From Rhizobium sp. Root1334 (GTDB lineage: Bacteria; Pseudomonadota; Alphaproteobacteria; Rhizobiales; Rhizobiaceae), in contig NZ_LMEY01000001.1 in the NCBI RefSeq assembly GCF_001426665.1, forward strand, positions 254,054 through 318,053: a stretch of DNA of 64,000 bases, in the 5' to 3' direction. The notes beneath the pieces are model-generated. The model did not search any database, was not told the origin of the DNA, and saw only the letters and a list, made by a program, of their open reading frames with translations. Below, in pieces: positions 25,664 through 34,226 of the stretch (position 1 is the first letter of the stretch; each line of letters begins with the position of its first letter). The translations under genes were made by a program, and so were the position numbers.

Positions 25664-26002
25664 ATGAGAACCGAGGACCTGGAAAAGCGGGCTTTGGGCC
25701 TGCCGGGAGCCGTCGAGAGCGCCCATTTCGGCAAGCGCGATTTTCGCGTCGGCAACCGCATCTTCATGTCCCTGCCGGAAGCCGGCCGTGCGGTCGTCAA
25801 GTTCACCCCTGACCAGCAGAAACTGTTCCTCGAAACCGAGCCCGGCGTTTGCGCTGCCGTCCCCGGCGGCTGGGGTCTGAAAGGCTGGACATCCGTCTAT
25901 TTCATGGACGCCGATGACGACATCATCGGCCATGTAATGGATACCGCCTGGCGCAACGTCGCGCCGAAAAGCCTTTTGAAACCGGCGGTTCCGGCGCAAT
26001 AG
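25664..26002 (+). CDS. MmcQ/YjbR family protein
   Basis: A 112-residue cytosolic protein of the MmcQ/YjbR family (double-wing DNA-binding-like fold, function unclear). Typical features are LGLPGAVESAHFGKRDFRVG at the N-terminus, VKFTPDQQ and GGWGLKGWTSVYF in the middle, and a final helix around DTAWRNVAPKSLL. Encoded alone, convergent with the YcgN-type gene. Confidence 0.88.
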   Translation: MRTEDLEKRALGLPGAVESAHFGKRDFRVGNRIFMSLPEAGRAVVKFTPDQQKLFLETEPGVCAAVPGGWGLKGWTSVYFMDADDDIIGHVMDTAWRNVAPKSLLKPAVPAQ

Positions 26003-26005
26003 CCC

Positions 26006-26482
26006 TTAGCGTGCGCTGTGTTCGCCCACCGTCAGCGGCCATTCCACCAGATAATCCTCGAGGTCCTCGACGTCGATATCGTCTTCGCTGACCGTGCGGC
26101 CGCGCACCGAAATGCCCGCCTGATGCACGGTTTCCGGATCCCCGGATACCAGCGGATGCCACCAGTAGAGATCGATCCCGTCGCGCACCAGCCGGTAGCC
26201 GCAGGTCGGCGGCAGCCAGCTCAAGGTTTCCACTTCTTCCGGCGTCAGCTGGATACAGTCCGGCACCGTCGCCTGCCGGTTGGGATAATCCTTGCATCGG
26301 CAGCTCTCGCCATCGAGCAGCGTGCAGCCGACATTGGTCCAGGCGATCTCGCCCGTATCCCAGTCTTCCAGCTTGTTGAGACAACAGAGCCCGCAGCCAT
26401 CGCACAGGCTTTCCCATTCAGCGCCCGTCATCTCGGCCAGCGTTTTTGTCTTCCAGAAGGGCTGTTCGCCCATGACGCTCAT
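26006..26482 (-). CDS. YcgN-family cysteine cluster protein (UPF0260)
   Basis: A 158-residue protein with a CxxC-x2-CC type metal-binding cluster ([14 protein letters not shown]) and further cysteines in [24 protein letters not shown] and PTCGYRL. The family probably binds zinc or an iron-sulfur cluster; its role is unknown. The start [15 protein letters not shown] at 26482 is chosen over an upstream ATG; 26473 is an alternative. Confidence 0.9.
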   Translation of the reverse strand: MSVMGEQPFWKTKTLAEMTGAEWESLCDGCGLCCLNKLEDWDTGEIAWTNVGCTLLDGESCRCKDYPNRQATVPDCIQLTPEEVETLSWLPPTCGYRLVRDGIDLYWWHPLVSGDPETVHQAGISVRGRTVSEDDIDVEDLEDYLVEWPLTVGEHSAR

Positions 26483-26622
26483 TCTTCCATCTGTTGGATT
26501 TCGGCGACCATTTTTCAAAACATTGCCGGTTTTTTAAGGCTCATTATCGATATCGGCGTAGAATAGAAACCCGGCCCATGCAAATATCGCATGGGATTTG
26601 AAGCCACCAGGATGCGATCGCG

Positions 26623-28872
26623 TTGCAGGATCCAAGCCAAGACGACAGCCCGAACCCGGAAAACGGCGCCGCACAGGATGACCGTCCGAGGAAGCGCCAT
26701 ATCCTGCTGCGCATCGATTCCTGGATCGATTCGACCGTCTGGAATGCCGGTTTCCGGCTTGGCGTCTGGTGGGAGGACATCACCATCTTCTTCCGCCGTT
26801 TTCGCGTTCGCGGCTGGAAGAAGGCTGTGTTCGAGGTGCTTGGCGAAGGCATGACCTGGGGCACGGTTGGCTCGGTGCTGATGCTGGCACTCGCCCTTCC
26901 GGCCTTTGAAGACACCAAGGGCAACTGGCGGGCGCAGGGCGATTTCGCCGTTACGTTCCTCGACCGCTACGGCAACGAGATCGGCCATCGCGGCATCATC
27001 CACGAGGATTCCGTGCCGATCGATGAACTGCCGGACACGCTGGTCAAGGCGGTGCTTGCCACCGAAGACCGCCGCTTCTTCGATCATTACGGCATCGACT
27101 TCCTCGGCCTTGCCCGCGCCATGACCATCAATGCGCGCGCCGGCGGCGTTGTCCAGGGCGGCTCGACGCTCACCCAGCAGCTGGCGAAAAACCTGTTCCT
27201 GTCGAACGAGCGCACCATCGAGCGCAAGATCAAGGAAGCCTTCCTGGCCGTCTGGCTCGAATGCAACCTCTCGAAAAAGGAAATCCTGCGCCTCTATCTC
27301 GACCGCGCTTATATGGGCGGCGGCACGTTCGGGGCGGCGGCGGCGTCGCAGTTCTATTTCGGCAAGAACATCACCGATATCAATCTGGCCGAAAGCGCCA
27401 TGCTGGCCGGCCTGTTCAAGGCGCCAGCCCGCTATGCGCCGCATGTCAACCTGCCTGCCGCCCGCGCCCGCGCCAACGAGGTCCTGACCAATCTCGTCCA
27501 GGGCGGACTGATGACCGAAGGCCAGGTGATTGCCGCGCGCCTCAACCCGGCAACGGTCATCGACCGCGCCGAAGTCAGCGCGCCGGATTTCTTCCTCGAC
27601 TGGGCTTTCGACGAAACCAAGCGCATCGCCACCCCCTTCGCCCAGCATTCGCTGGTCGTGCGCACCACCATCGACATGGGCCTGCAGCAGGCGGCGGAAG
27701 AATCCGTCGAATCGAGCCTTCGGCAATATGGCGAGACCTACAAGGTCAAGCAGGGCGCCATGGTGATGATCGAGAATGGCGGCCCGGTCCGCGCCATGGT
27801 CGGCGGAAGGGACTATGGCGAAAGCCAGTTCAACCGCGCCACCAAGGCGCTGCGTCAGCCGGGCTCGTCCTTCAAGGTCTACACCTATACGGCCGCCATG
27901 GAGACGGGCCTGAAGCCGGAATCAACGATCAGCGATGCGCCGATCACCTGGCGCGGCTGGTCGCCGCAGAACTATTCGAAGGGCAGCTATTCCGGCAAGG
28001 TGACGTTGCTCACCGCCATCGCCAAATCGATCAACACCGTGCCGGTGCGGCTTGCCAAGGATACGCTCGGCACCGAGATCATCGCCGAAACCGCCAAGAA
28101 GATGGGCGTCGAAACGCCGATCCGCACCGATAAGACCATGCCGCTCGGCACGTCCGAAGTCACAGTGCTCGATCAGGCGACGGCCTACGCGGTCTTTCCG
28201 GCGGGCGGCCTGCAATCGCGCCGCCACGGTATCAGCCAGATCCTCAATTATGACGGCGATATTCTCTATGATTTCAATCGCGACGAACCGCCCGCCCAGC
28301 GCGTTGTCAGCGAGCAGGCCAACGCCTCGATGAACTACATGCTGACCCAGATCCCGGTCATCGGCACGGCCCGCAAGGCAGCCCTCGACAACGGCATCGT
28401 CACGGGCGGCAAGACCGGCACGACGCAAGCCTATCGCGACGCCTGGTTCGTCGGCTTCACCGGCGATTACACCACCGCCGTCTGGTTCGGAAACGACGAC
28501 TATACCTCGACCAACAACATGACCGGCGGCTCGCTCCCCGCCATGACCTTCAAGCGGCTGATGGACTATGCCGAGCAGGGTATCGAGCACCGGGCCATTC
28601 CCGGCATCAAAAACCCGCTGCCAGGACCGGATGCGAAGAAGAAGCAAGCGGAAACCGCAGCCGCGAAACCCGCCGACGAAAATGCCCTGCCACCGCTGGT
28701 GCGCCCCCGTTCGCTCTCGTCGGAGGTGACCCGGATGCTGAAGTCGCTGGGCGAAAAATTCGATACGGCCCCTGACCTGAAGGTCCCGGCCGAAACTCCC
28801 GGCAAGGTCGCTGAACTCGATCCGCAACCGACTGGCACCATCGTCAAAGGAGGCCGGGATGGGAGCCAGTGA
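26623..28872 (+). CDS. Class A penicillin-binding protein (PBP1A/1C family)
   Basis: Bifunctional peptidoglycan synthase anchored in the inner membrane. A short cytoplasmic tail and a membrane segment (about residues 75-95) precede the transglycosylase domain with Glu148 in ATEDRRFFDHYGID and GGSTLTQQLAKNLF. The transpeptidase domain has the SxxK motif at Ser415 (PGSSFK), SxN at 469-471 (SIN) and KTG at 597-599 (GGKTGTT). The 749-residue frame begins with TTG at 26623; the precise start is uncertain but no conserved part is missing. The C-terminal 120 residues are low-complexity. Confidence 0.92.
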   Translation: MQDPSQDDSPNPENGAAQDDRPRKRHILLRIDSWIDSTVWNAGFRLGVWWEDITIFFRRFRVRGWKKAVFEVLGEGMTWGTVGSVLMLALALPAFEDTKGNWRAQGDFAVTFLDRYGNEIGHRGIIHEDSVPIDELPDTLVKAVLATEDRRFFDHYGIDFLGLARAMTINARAGGVVQGGSTLTQQLAKNLFLSNERTIERKIKEAFLAVWLECNLSKKEILRLYLDRAYMGGGTFGAAAASQFYFGKNITDINLAESAMLAGLFKAPARYAPHVNLPAARARANEVLTNLVQGGLMTEGQVIAARLNPATVIDRAEVSAPDFFLDWAFDETKRIATPFAQHSLVVRTTIDMGLQQAAEESVESSLRQYGETYKVKQGAMVMIENGGPVRAMVGGRDYGESQFNRATKALRQPGSSFKVYTYTAAMETGLKPESTISDAPITWRGWSPQNYSKGSYSGKVTLLTAIAKSINTVPVRLAKDTLGTEIIAETAKKMGVETPIRTDKTMPLGTSEVTVLDQATAYAVFPAGGLQSRRHGISQILNYDGDILYDFNRDEPPAQRVVSEQANASMNYMLTQIPVIGTARKAALDNGIVTGGKTGTTQAYRDAWFVGFTGDYTTAVWFGNDDYTSTNNMTGGSLPAMTFKRLMDYAEQGIEHRAIPGIKNPLPGPDAKKKQAETAAAKPADENALPPLVRPRSLSSEVTRMLKSLGEKFDTAPDLKVPAETPGKVAELDPQPTGTIVKGGRDGSQ

Positions 28873-28914
28873 TGTTTCCATCACGGCGGCGATGGCTGCC
28901 CTCCGGCCCAGTCG

Positions 28915-29056
28915 CCCCCCTCTGTCCCTCCGGGACATCTCCCCCACAAGGGGGGAGATTACCATAGATTTCGCAGGCCACCTGACGGGTGCAGCACTGA
29001 ACTCGCGACCAATCTCCCCCCTTGTGGGGGAGATGTCACGGAGTGACAGAGGGGGG
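28915..29056. repeat. RIME-like element, second type, two inverted arms
   Basis: The arm at 28915-28962 (CTGTCCCTCCGGGACATCTC core) returns as an inverted, slightly diverged arm at 29011-29056, with about 50 bp between them. Each arm is itself palindromic around ACATCTCCCCC. The whole element fills the gap between the PBP gene and the DUF1214 gene. Confidence 0.85.
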
Positions 29057-29122
29057 TATCTTGCCGAACTCCCGAAACCATTCTTTTCCCTCGACACCCC
29101 ATCAAATCACCGGTAGTCCACG

Positions 29123-29710
29123 TTGTTCCGCATCCCCCTCCTCGTCGCCCTTGCCCTGTCCGTCGCCTTTGGCGCCGGCATCGTTTCGAGTGTATCGGCG
29201 CTGAAGGCGACGGTCGGGTTCGGGGCGATTGCGCTCGGTCCATGGGTGGCTTTTCCGGACGCGCAGACCGAAAACACCGATCCGTATGCGAAGGCGCACC
29301 GGGCGCGGGCCGGCAAGCTGCTGTATGGCGGAGCCGAAGGCCTGCAGTTTACCGCTGCCATGGACAGCACCGGCGAGAAGCTGTCCTCCGGCTGCACCTA
29401 TGATATCGCCGGCATCACCCCGCCTGCCCGTTTCTGGACGCTCTACGCCACCAATGCCAACGACCAGTCGATGAAGACTGACCCGGAACTGCCGTCGGCG
29501 ATCAACGCCTGGACGGTGCTGCGCCAGCCCGACAGTTCGTTCGTCATCCATGTCTCGCCGGTCGCCCAGCCCGACAACTGGCTGGCAATACGCCGCACCG
29601 GCGCCTTCAAACTGGTGCTGACTCTGCTCGACACCCCGACGGCCGGTTCCTCCGGCGTCATCGATCTCGCCATGCCGAAGATCATCAAGACGGGGTGCCC
29701 GAATGCGTAG
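29123..29710 (+). CDS. DUF1214 exported protein
   Basis: A 195-residue protein with an N-terminal signal or anchor segment (MFRIPLLVALALSVAFGAG) and a DUF1214 domain (FWTLYATNANDQSM, NAWTVLRQPDSSFVIHVSP, LLDTP). It starts with TTG at 29123. The DUF1254 gene overlaps its end by 8 bp, a common pairing in rhizobia. Function unknown. Confidence 0.85.
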   Translation: MFRIPLLVALALSVAFGAGIVSSVSALKATVGFGAIALGPWVAFPDAQTENTDPYAKAHRARAGKLLYGGAEGLQFTAAMDSTGEKLSSGCTYDIAGITPPARFWTLYATNANDQSMKTDPELPSAINAWTVLRQPDSSFVIHVSPVAQPDNWLAIRRTGAFKLVLTLLDTPTAGSSGVIDLAMPKIIKTGCPNA

Positions 29711-30248
29711 CGCATTTTTCGCCATCCTTGTCGGCCTGGTCGGCGCGGCCCTGCTGCACATCGTCATCATTCTCGCCTTGCCGCAATTTACCGGCAAGGA
29801 CGCCTATAGCCGGGTGCTCGGCCTCTACGAGATGGATAGCTTCTTCCCGCTGACCAGCGAGCCAGGCCCGACGGGGCTTGCCAATGACGATCCGTTCCTG
29901 CGGGTCGCCGTCTGCGGATTTTCGGTGGATGCCGGGCCAGCCCGGTTCGTCGCCAAGGGGGCCGTCCCCTTCTGGTCATTGGCGATCTATGACGCCAATT
30001 CCAACGAGATTTTCAGCATGAACGATCATACGGCCGTCAACGGCAACCTTGATCTGGTCATGGCAACACCGATCCAGCTTGTCGATCTCAGAAAGACGCC
30101 GCCACCCGCTCTCGCCCAGTCGATCATGGTGGCCATGCCGGACGAGGAGGGATATGCCGTCCTGCGCGCCTTGGCGCCCACGGGCAGCTATGAGGAAACC
30201 GTGCGCAACTTCCTGGCCGAATCAAGCTGCGAGCCCTTCCGGCGGTAA
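29703..30248 (+). CDS. DUF1254 domain exported protein
   Basis: A 181-residue protein with a membrane/signal segment (AILVGLVGAALLHIVIILAL) and a DUF1254-type domain (FWSLAIYDANSNEIFSMNDHTA). It is translationally coupled to the DUF1214 gene. The two domains occur fused in some bacteria, so the products probably act together in the envelope. Confidence 0.85.
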   Translation: MRSAFFAILVGLVGAALLHIVIILALPQFTGKDAYSRVLGLYEMDSFFPLTSEPGPTGLANDDPFLRVAVCGFSVDAGPARFVAKGAVPFWSLAIYDANSNEIFSMNDHTAVNGNLDLVMATPIQLVDLRKTPPPALAQSIMVAMPDEEGYAVLRALAPTGSYEETVRNFLAESSCEPFRR

Positions 30249-30362
30249 TATTTGGAGAATGCCCCCGCGCGGCGCGGCCGTACGGTCTTCACCAACGAAA
30301 TTTCAAAAAATAATTCCAACAGGCGCCAGTCCTCACCGTGAGGTTTCAAACCGGAAAGAATA

Positions 30363-30545
30363 TCAATGCTTCTTTGCCCGGCTGGGGGCTGGTTTCGCCG
30401 GCGTGTTGTCCGGGTGACCATCCAGCCGCTCGTAGCGGATGCCGGTAAACAACAGGATCAATGCCTTGCTGGGGACAATCGGCCCCATGGATGGTTTTGG
30501 CGGTGCCCGCACAAGGCGGTCCTCCAGTCTGATAATTTCTGCCAT
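30363..30545 (-). CDS. Small conserved rhizobial protein of unknown function
   Basis: A 60-residue basic protein (MAEIIRLEDRLVRAPPKPS start, SRAKKH end). The ATG at 30545 follows GGAGACGAGC; an in-frame upstream extension to 30626 is less likely. A perfect CtrA-type site lies 213 bp upstream. I recognise the type from other rhizobial genomes but know no function. Confidence 0.65.
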   Translation of the reverse strand: MAEIIRLEDRLVRAPPKPSMGPIVPSKALILLFTGIRYERLDGHPDNTPAKPAPSRAKKH

Positions 30546-30933
30546 GCTCGTCTCCAAAAATGGTTGAGACGGATGAACTACCGTACTGATTTCACCCTGC
30601 CCGCTTTGCGGGCCGGCGCGTCCCATAGCCTTTCAGCTTCGGGCATCTGCGCCTTTCTCGTTGCTCCTTCTTCCGGGATTTCCGGATGTCATGCCAGTCT
30701 ACATGCGAGAATGCCGATGGTATCCACCATCCGCTGTCCGATTGAGCCACACGATAGTTAACAGCTCCTTAACGGTCGCAATCTCAAGTCACGCGAAAAA
30801 ATCGCCCGTGCCGGCCTCCTCTCAAACGGACATGTCCGGCGCCATCGCACCGGACAATCTTCCTGCCTGCAGGAACCATTATGGACGAACCCCGACCCCG
30901 CGGGAGTTTCGAAGGGAACACCCCGTGGCGCTT
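30546..30933. other. Gene-free stretch with one CtrA-type site
   Basis: Apart from the TTAA-N7-TTAAC site at 30758-30773 and a short hairpin GCCCGC-TTT-GCGGGC at 30599-30613 I see no gene or RNA here. Confidence 0.5.
30758..30773. promoter_or_regulatory. Consensus CtrA binding site
   Basis: TTAACAGCTCCTTAAC is an exact match to TTAA-N7-TTAAC, the alphaproteobacterial cell-cycle regulator CtrA consensus. The nearest gene that could be driven from it is the small minus-strand gene at 30363-30545. Confidence 0.5.
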
Positions 30934-31221
30934 CTATCTTCGGGCCAGCAGGCCGATCACAAAAGAAACACCGGCAATCGCCAGGAGTGTCGACACGGGC
31001 TCCTCGCGAATGCGGTCACGCAGGCGTTCCGTCATTACCTCGACCTCCGAAGCCGCCACCGCCTTGGCGCTACTGCCGATGGCGCTGACCGATTCGGTCA
31101 GGCGGGCAATCTCGGCGCGCAGCTCGGCCAGCTGGTTTTCGAGATCGGCTTTTGCCGTACCGGCTTCGATCTCGGCGACATTGGCATCGTTGGAAACAGC
31201 TGCGAATTTCTTTTCGACCAT
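30934..31221 (-). CDS. DUF883/ElaB-YqjD-type membrane-anchored protein
   Basis: A 95-residue protein with a long amphipathic helix (KADLENQLAELRAEIARLTE), a conserved ERLRDRIREEPVSTLLAIA stretch and a single C-terminal membrane anchor ending GLLARR. Family members such as YqjD/ElaB are tail-anchored and can bind ribosomes in stationary phase. The ATG at 31221 follows AGGAGCCCAG. Confidence 0.85.
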   Translation of the reverse strand: MVEKKFAAVSNDANVAEIEAGTAKADLENQLAELRAEIARLTESVSAIGSSAKAVAASEVEVMTERLRDRIREEPVSTLLAIAGVSFVIGLLARR

Positions 31222-31535
31222 GGTCTGGGCTCCTTTTTCAATGTTCCCACAACGCATAAGCCCGGATTTGGTTCCCCTGTTGATCGCACCAAACCACGGC
31301 TTCCTGCCGCCCGACCGGTCTTCAATTCACTAACTCCCGCCGCCCGCCATCACGGTGCTGCGCGCCCTTCCCGGCCAAGCGCGGAACGAAGCACGAGCCT
31401 TGCGCGTTCCATGGCACGGAACATAGAGCCGGACGCTCCAATCACCTCAAAAAAGACACAAAAACAACGGTGTTTGCAGGAAACCGCGCGCTTGCACTGA
31501 CCAGCGTCCGCCGGATCGATAGGGATGGAAAACCG
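31222..31535. other. Gene-free stretch
   Basis: Divergent upstream region of the DUF883 gene and the SH3 gene. An open frame runs back from the SH3 gene to 31470 without a signal peptide or ribosome binding site; I see nothing else. Confidence 0.5.
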
Positions 31536-32339
31536 ATGACACTACCGCGACGATATTCATTGAAATCAGCACTCATGGCGATAGCCGCCACGGCGGCGGC
31601 TTTTCTGTTGCCCGCTGCCGCTCAGGCGGCTGAAGGTTTTGCGACGGCGAATGTCAACATGCGCTCCGGTCCCAGCACCCGCTACCCCGCTGTCACCGTC
31701 ATTCCGGTTGGAACTCCGGTCGAAATTCACGGCTGCCTTGCCGACACGCCGTGGTGCGACGTCTCCTTCTATAACGGCCGCGGCTGGGTCGCTGGCCGTT
31801 ATGTTCAGGCGCAGTACCAGCAGCGCCGCGTTTACGTCGAGCCGGACTATTACGGCACGCTCGGCATTCCGCTGGTGACCTTCGAAATCGGAAACTACTG
31901 GGATCGGTACTATCGCAACCGTGACTTCTACAGGGAGCGGGATTACTACCGCCGCGACCGCGACAGGGACCGCTACAATCCGGATCGCCGGCCACGCCGT
32001 GATTACAACACGTACGAGCGCCCGCGTTACAACAATACCGACGGCATCGTCATTGAACGTCCGACACGCGACCGTGACCGGGAACGCATCGAACGCCGCC
32101 GTGAGGACAACGCCCGGCAGTTCGAAAATGAACAGAACAATCGGCGGGAACGCGATCGCGAGCGCATTGAGCGCCGCAACTATAATAGCCAACAACAGTT
32201 CGAGCGAAATAACAACAATCAGCAGCGGATCGAACGCCGTAATAATAGTCAGCAGCAGATCGAACGCGGGAACGACCGGCCCAGATATCGTGGCGATGGC
32301 GGCGGAGGTTGCCGTCCGCGCGACGTGAACTGCAACTAG
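31536..32339 (+). CDS. Exported SH3-domain protein with Arg/Asn/Gln-rich tail
   Basis: A 267-residue periplasmic protein. A signal peptide (MTLPRRYSLKSALMAIAAT...AQA) leads to a bacterial SH3 domain (ATANVNMRSGPSTRYPAV, CDVSFYNGRGWVAGRYV; about residues 32-90). The remaining 150 residues are low-complexity, first rich in Arg/Tyr/Asp, then in Asn/Gln/Arg repeats (RDRERIERR), and end in a Gly/Cys motif. The start at 31536 gives the signal peptide. Such proteins probably bind cell wall. Confidence 0.88.
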   Translation: MTLPRRYSLKSALMAIAATAAAFLLPAAAQAAEGFATANVNMRSGPSTRYPAVTVIPVGTPVEIHGCLADTPWCDVSFYNGRGWVAGRYVQAQYQQRRVYVEPDYYGTLGIPLVTFEIGNYWDRYYRNRDFYRERDYYRRDRDRDRYNPDRRPRRDYNTYERPRYNNTDGIVIERPTRDRDRERIERRREDNARQFENEQNNRRERDRERIERRNYNSQQQFERNNNNQQRIERRNNSQQQIERGNDRPRYRGDGGGGCRPRDVNCN

Positions 32340-32359
32340 TTCAATCTAAACGACGACAG

Positions 32360-32390
32360 AACGGGCGGCATTGCCGCCCGTTCCTGTATT
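32360..32390 (+). terminator. Terminator after the SH3 gene
   Basis: AACGGGCGGC and its exact complement form a 10-bp stem with a 3-base loop, followed by CCTGTATT. It lies 20 bp after the stop. The remaining sequence to 32701 shows no gene. Confidence 0.7.
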
Positions 32391-32701
32391 CCCCGGCAAC
32401 ATTGGAACTGAAGAGCGCCCAACCACGCACGCCAATTGTACGGGGATAACCGTGCTTCTCTCCTCCGGTAAACGATATATTAACCACGTCATCCTAATCT
32501 CGGATCATCATTCAGCCATGATCGGCAGGGTCGGCATGCTTTCGTCGGCACCAATGTTTTCAGCGCCTTAGCGTCGATGATACTGGTAGCGCCAGCGGCG
32601 TTCGAAAACGTCCCCTCCGTCCGTGTCTGAAATTTCGCCACCCTTTCGGACAAGCGGCCATGCCGGCTGTTCGAAATCGGGACAATGTGTTGTGCGTATG
32701 A

Positions 32702-33796
32702 GTGGGTGTATCCGTGGCGGACCGGTTTCGTGAGTTGGAAAGACCGCAGGCAGGGCGGCTGAAGGACGTGGTCCTGATGGCGACCGTGACCGGTTTTGAA
32801 GGACTGCGCCGCCCCCGCCGGACCGACCTCAAGCAATTCTCCGAACTGTTCGATCCGCTGTTTTCCGCCTCCAGCGACGAGGCGCGCCGTCAGGCCGCCG
32901 CCGCCCTTTCCCAATGCCAGCACGTACCGCCATCGGTGGCATTGCAGATCGGCAATGCACCGATTTCCATTGCCGCGATCTTTCTCACCCGCTCCGCCTC
33001 GATCGATGATGCGACACTGCTGCAGGTCATCCGCACCCAGGGGCAAGCACACGCTACCGCCATTGCGCGGCGCGACAATCTCTCGGTTCATGTGGTCGAT
33101 GCGCTCGTCGAGCGCCGCCAGACCGCCTCTGCCCCGGCAAAGGCAGCAGTTCCTGTCCTGCCTGCCTCTCCCACCCCGCGCACTACAGAAGTATCGCAGC
33201 GCCAGCCGGAAGCGACAGCCCAGGACATGACCGCGGCCAAATTGCTGCGCGAGGAAAAGCTGCGCAACGACCTGAAGTCGCTGGCCCGGGCGCCCCAGAA
33301 AACCACCGCAGCCCTGCCGGTCATCGAGCCGGTGGATTCCCTGCATGAGGCGCTGCTCGTTCGCTTCGCCCGCTCCGGCGAGGCCAATCTTTTTGCCGCC
33401 AGCCTGTCGGCGGCGCTGCGCTCGACCGCAGAATTGGGTGAGCGGATTCTGCTCGATATATCCGGCCAACAGCTCGCCACGACGTTGACGGCGCTGGACA
33501 TGCACGCCGATGACAGCCTCTTCGTGCTCTGCGCCTTCTACCCGGACCTGACCGAGCGTCTCGGCGGCACCACGCGCGGCGAAGCGCTGCTTGCCTCGCT
33601 GAGCTTGGAGACCTGTCGCGTCCGCGTCCAGGCTTGGCTACAGTCGGACCAAAAGGATACCACCGGCCCGGCCGGACATCAGGCCTACCTGTCGCCGGAT
33701 CGTGGCAACGATCCGCGCCAGACATCTTCGCGGCAGGACCCGGCCCGCGCTTCCGCCGATACCCAGCAGAAGCGGACCTTCGGCCGCGGCCGCTGA
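32702..33796 (+). CDS. DUF2336 domain protein
   Basis: A 364-residue cytosolic protein of unknown function. The N-terminal DUF2336 region is made of HEAT-like helices (FSELFDPLFSASSDEARRQAA, VALQIGNAPISIAAIFLTRS, HATAIARRDNLSVHVVDAL). The C-terminal 80 residues are low-complexity. The GTG at 32702 gives the longest form; ATG at 32777 is a realistic alternative start. Convergent with the DUF1491 gene 12 bp away. Confidence 0.82.
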   Translation: MGVSVADRFRELERPQAGRLKDVVLMATVTGFEGLRRPRRTDLKQFSELFDPLFSASSDEARRQAAAALSQCQHVPPSVALQIGNAPISIAAIFLTRSASIDDATLLQVIRTQGQAHATAIARRDNLSVHVVDALVERRQTASAPAKAAVPVLPASPTPRTTEVSQRQPEATAQDMTAAKLLREEKLRNDLKSLARAPQKTTAALPVIEPVDSLHEALLVRFARSGEANLFAASLSAALRSTAELGERILLDISGQQLATTLTALDMHADDSLFVLCAFYPDLTERLGGTTRGEALLASLSLETCRVRVQAWLQSDQKDTTGPAGHQAYLSPDRGNDPRQTSSRQDPARASADTQQKRTFGRGR

Positions 33797-33808
33797 GTTT
33801 TTACAGGG

Positions 33809-34156
33809 TCAATTCGGTTTTTCGGTCACAACATCGAACAGATCGCCGCGCGCATCCACTTCGATCTCCACCACCCAGCAATCCGGATCGAACCGGATCT
33901 CCCGGGCAATCGCCTGATCGACCGCATCGGCGTCGGCCTCTTCTAGCCGGATCTCAAATAGCCGGCCTGGCGCCGGGTCATCGAAGAAGCTCTGCGGTGC
34001 TGGCGCATAGAACGTCTCAGTGCCAATGCGTGACCGCTGCCGGATGAAGATCGCACCGGCTTCGCCTGCCCCCTTGCGCAGCACGGCGGCATAACCGCCA
34101 AGGCCAAAGACCCGGCGAACAAGGGCAGACACAAAGATTTCTGATTTCAGGCGCAT
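33809..34156 (-). CDS. DUF1491 family protein
   Basis: A 115-residue protein of the alphaproteobacterial DUF1491 family (MRLKSEIFVSALVRRVFGLGG, GAIFIRQRS, DPDCWVVEIE). Typical full length. Function unknown. Confidence 0.88.
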   Translation of the reverse strand: MRLKSEIFVSALVRRVFGLGGYAAVLRKGAGEAGAIFIRQRSRIGTETFYAPAPQSFFDDPAPGRLFEIRLEEADADAVDQAIAREIRFDPDCWVVEIEVDARGDLFDVVTEKPN

Positions 34157-34226
34157 ACACGGCTGATACACTCCACGGAGCCTGGGCGCAAACTCCCCCT
34201 GCTCCGCTTACCCGCTCGTCCCGCGC

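Noticed and set aside
30881-31333. 150-residue plus-strand frame opposite the DUF883 gene
   Set aside because: Ser/Arg-rich shadow; the minus-strand gene has the family helix and tail anchor.
31840-32330. Short tandem repeats in the SH3 gene as CRISPR
   Set aside because: They are codon-level Arg/Asn/Gln repeats in a coding region without constant spacers; no CRISPR array is present in the window.
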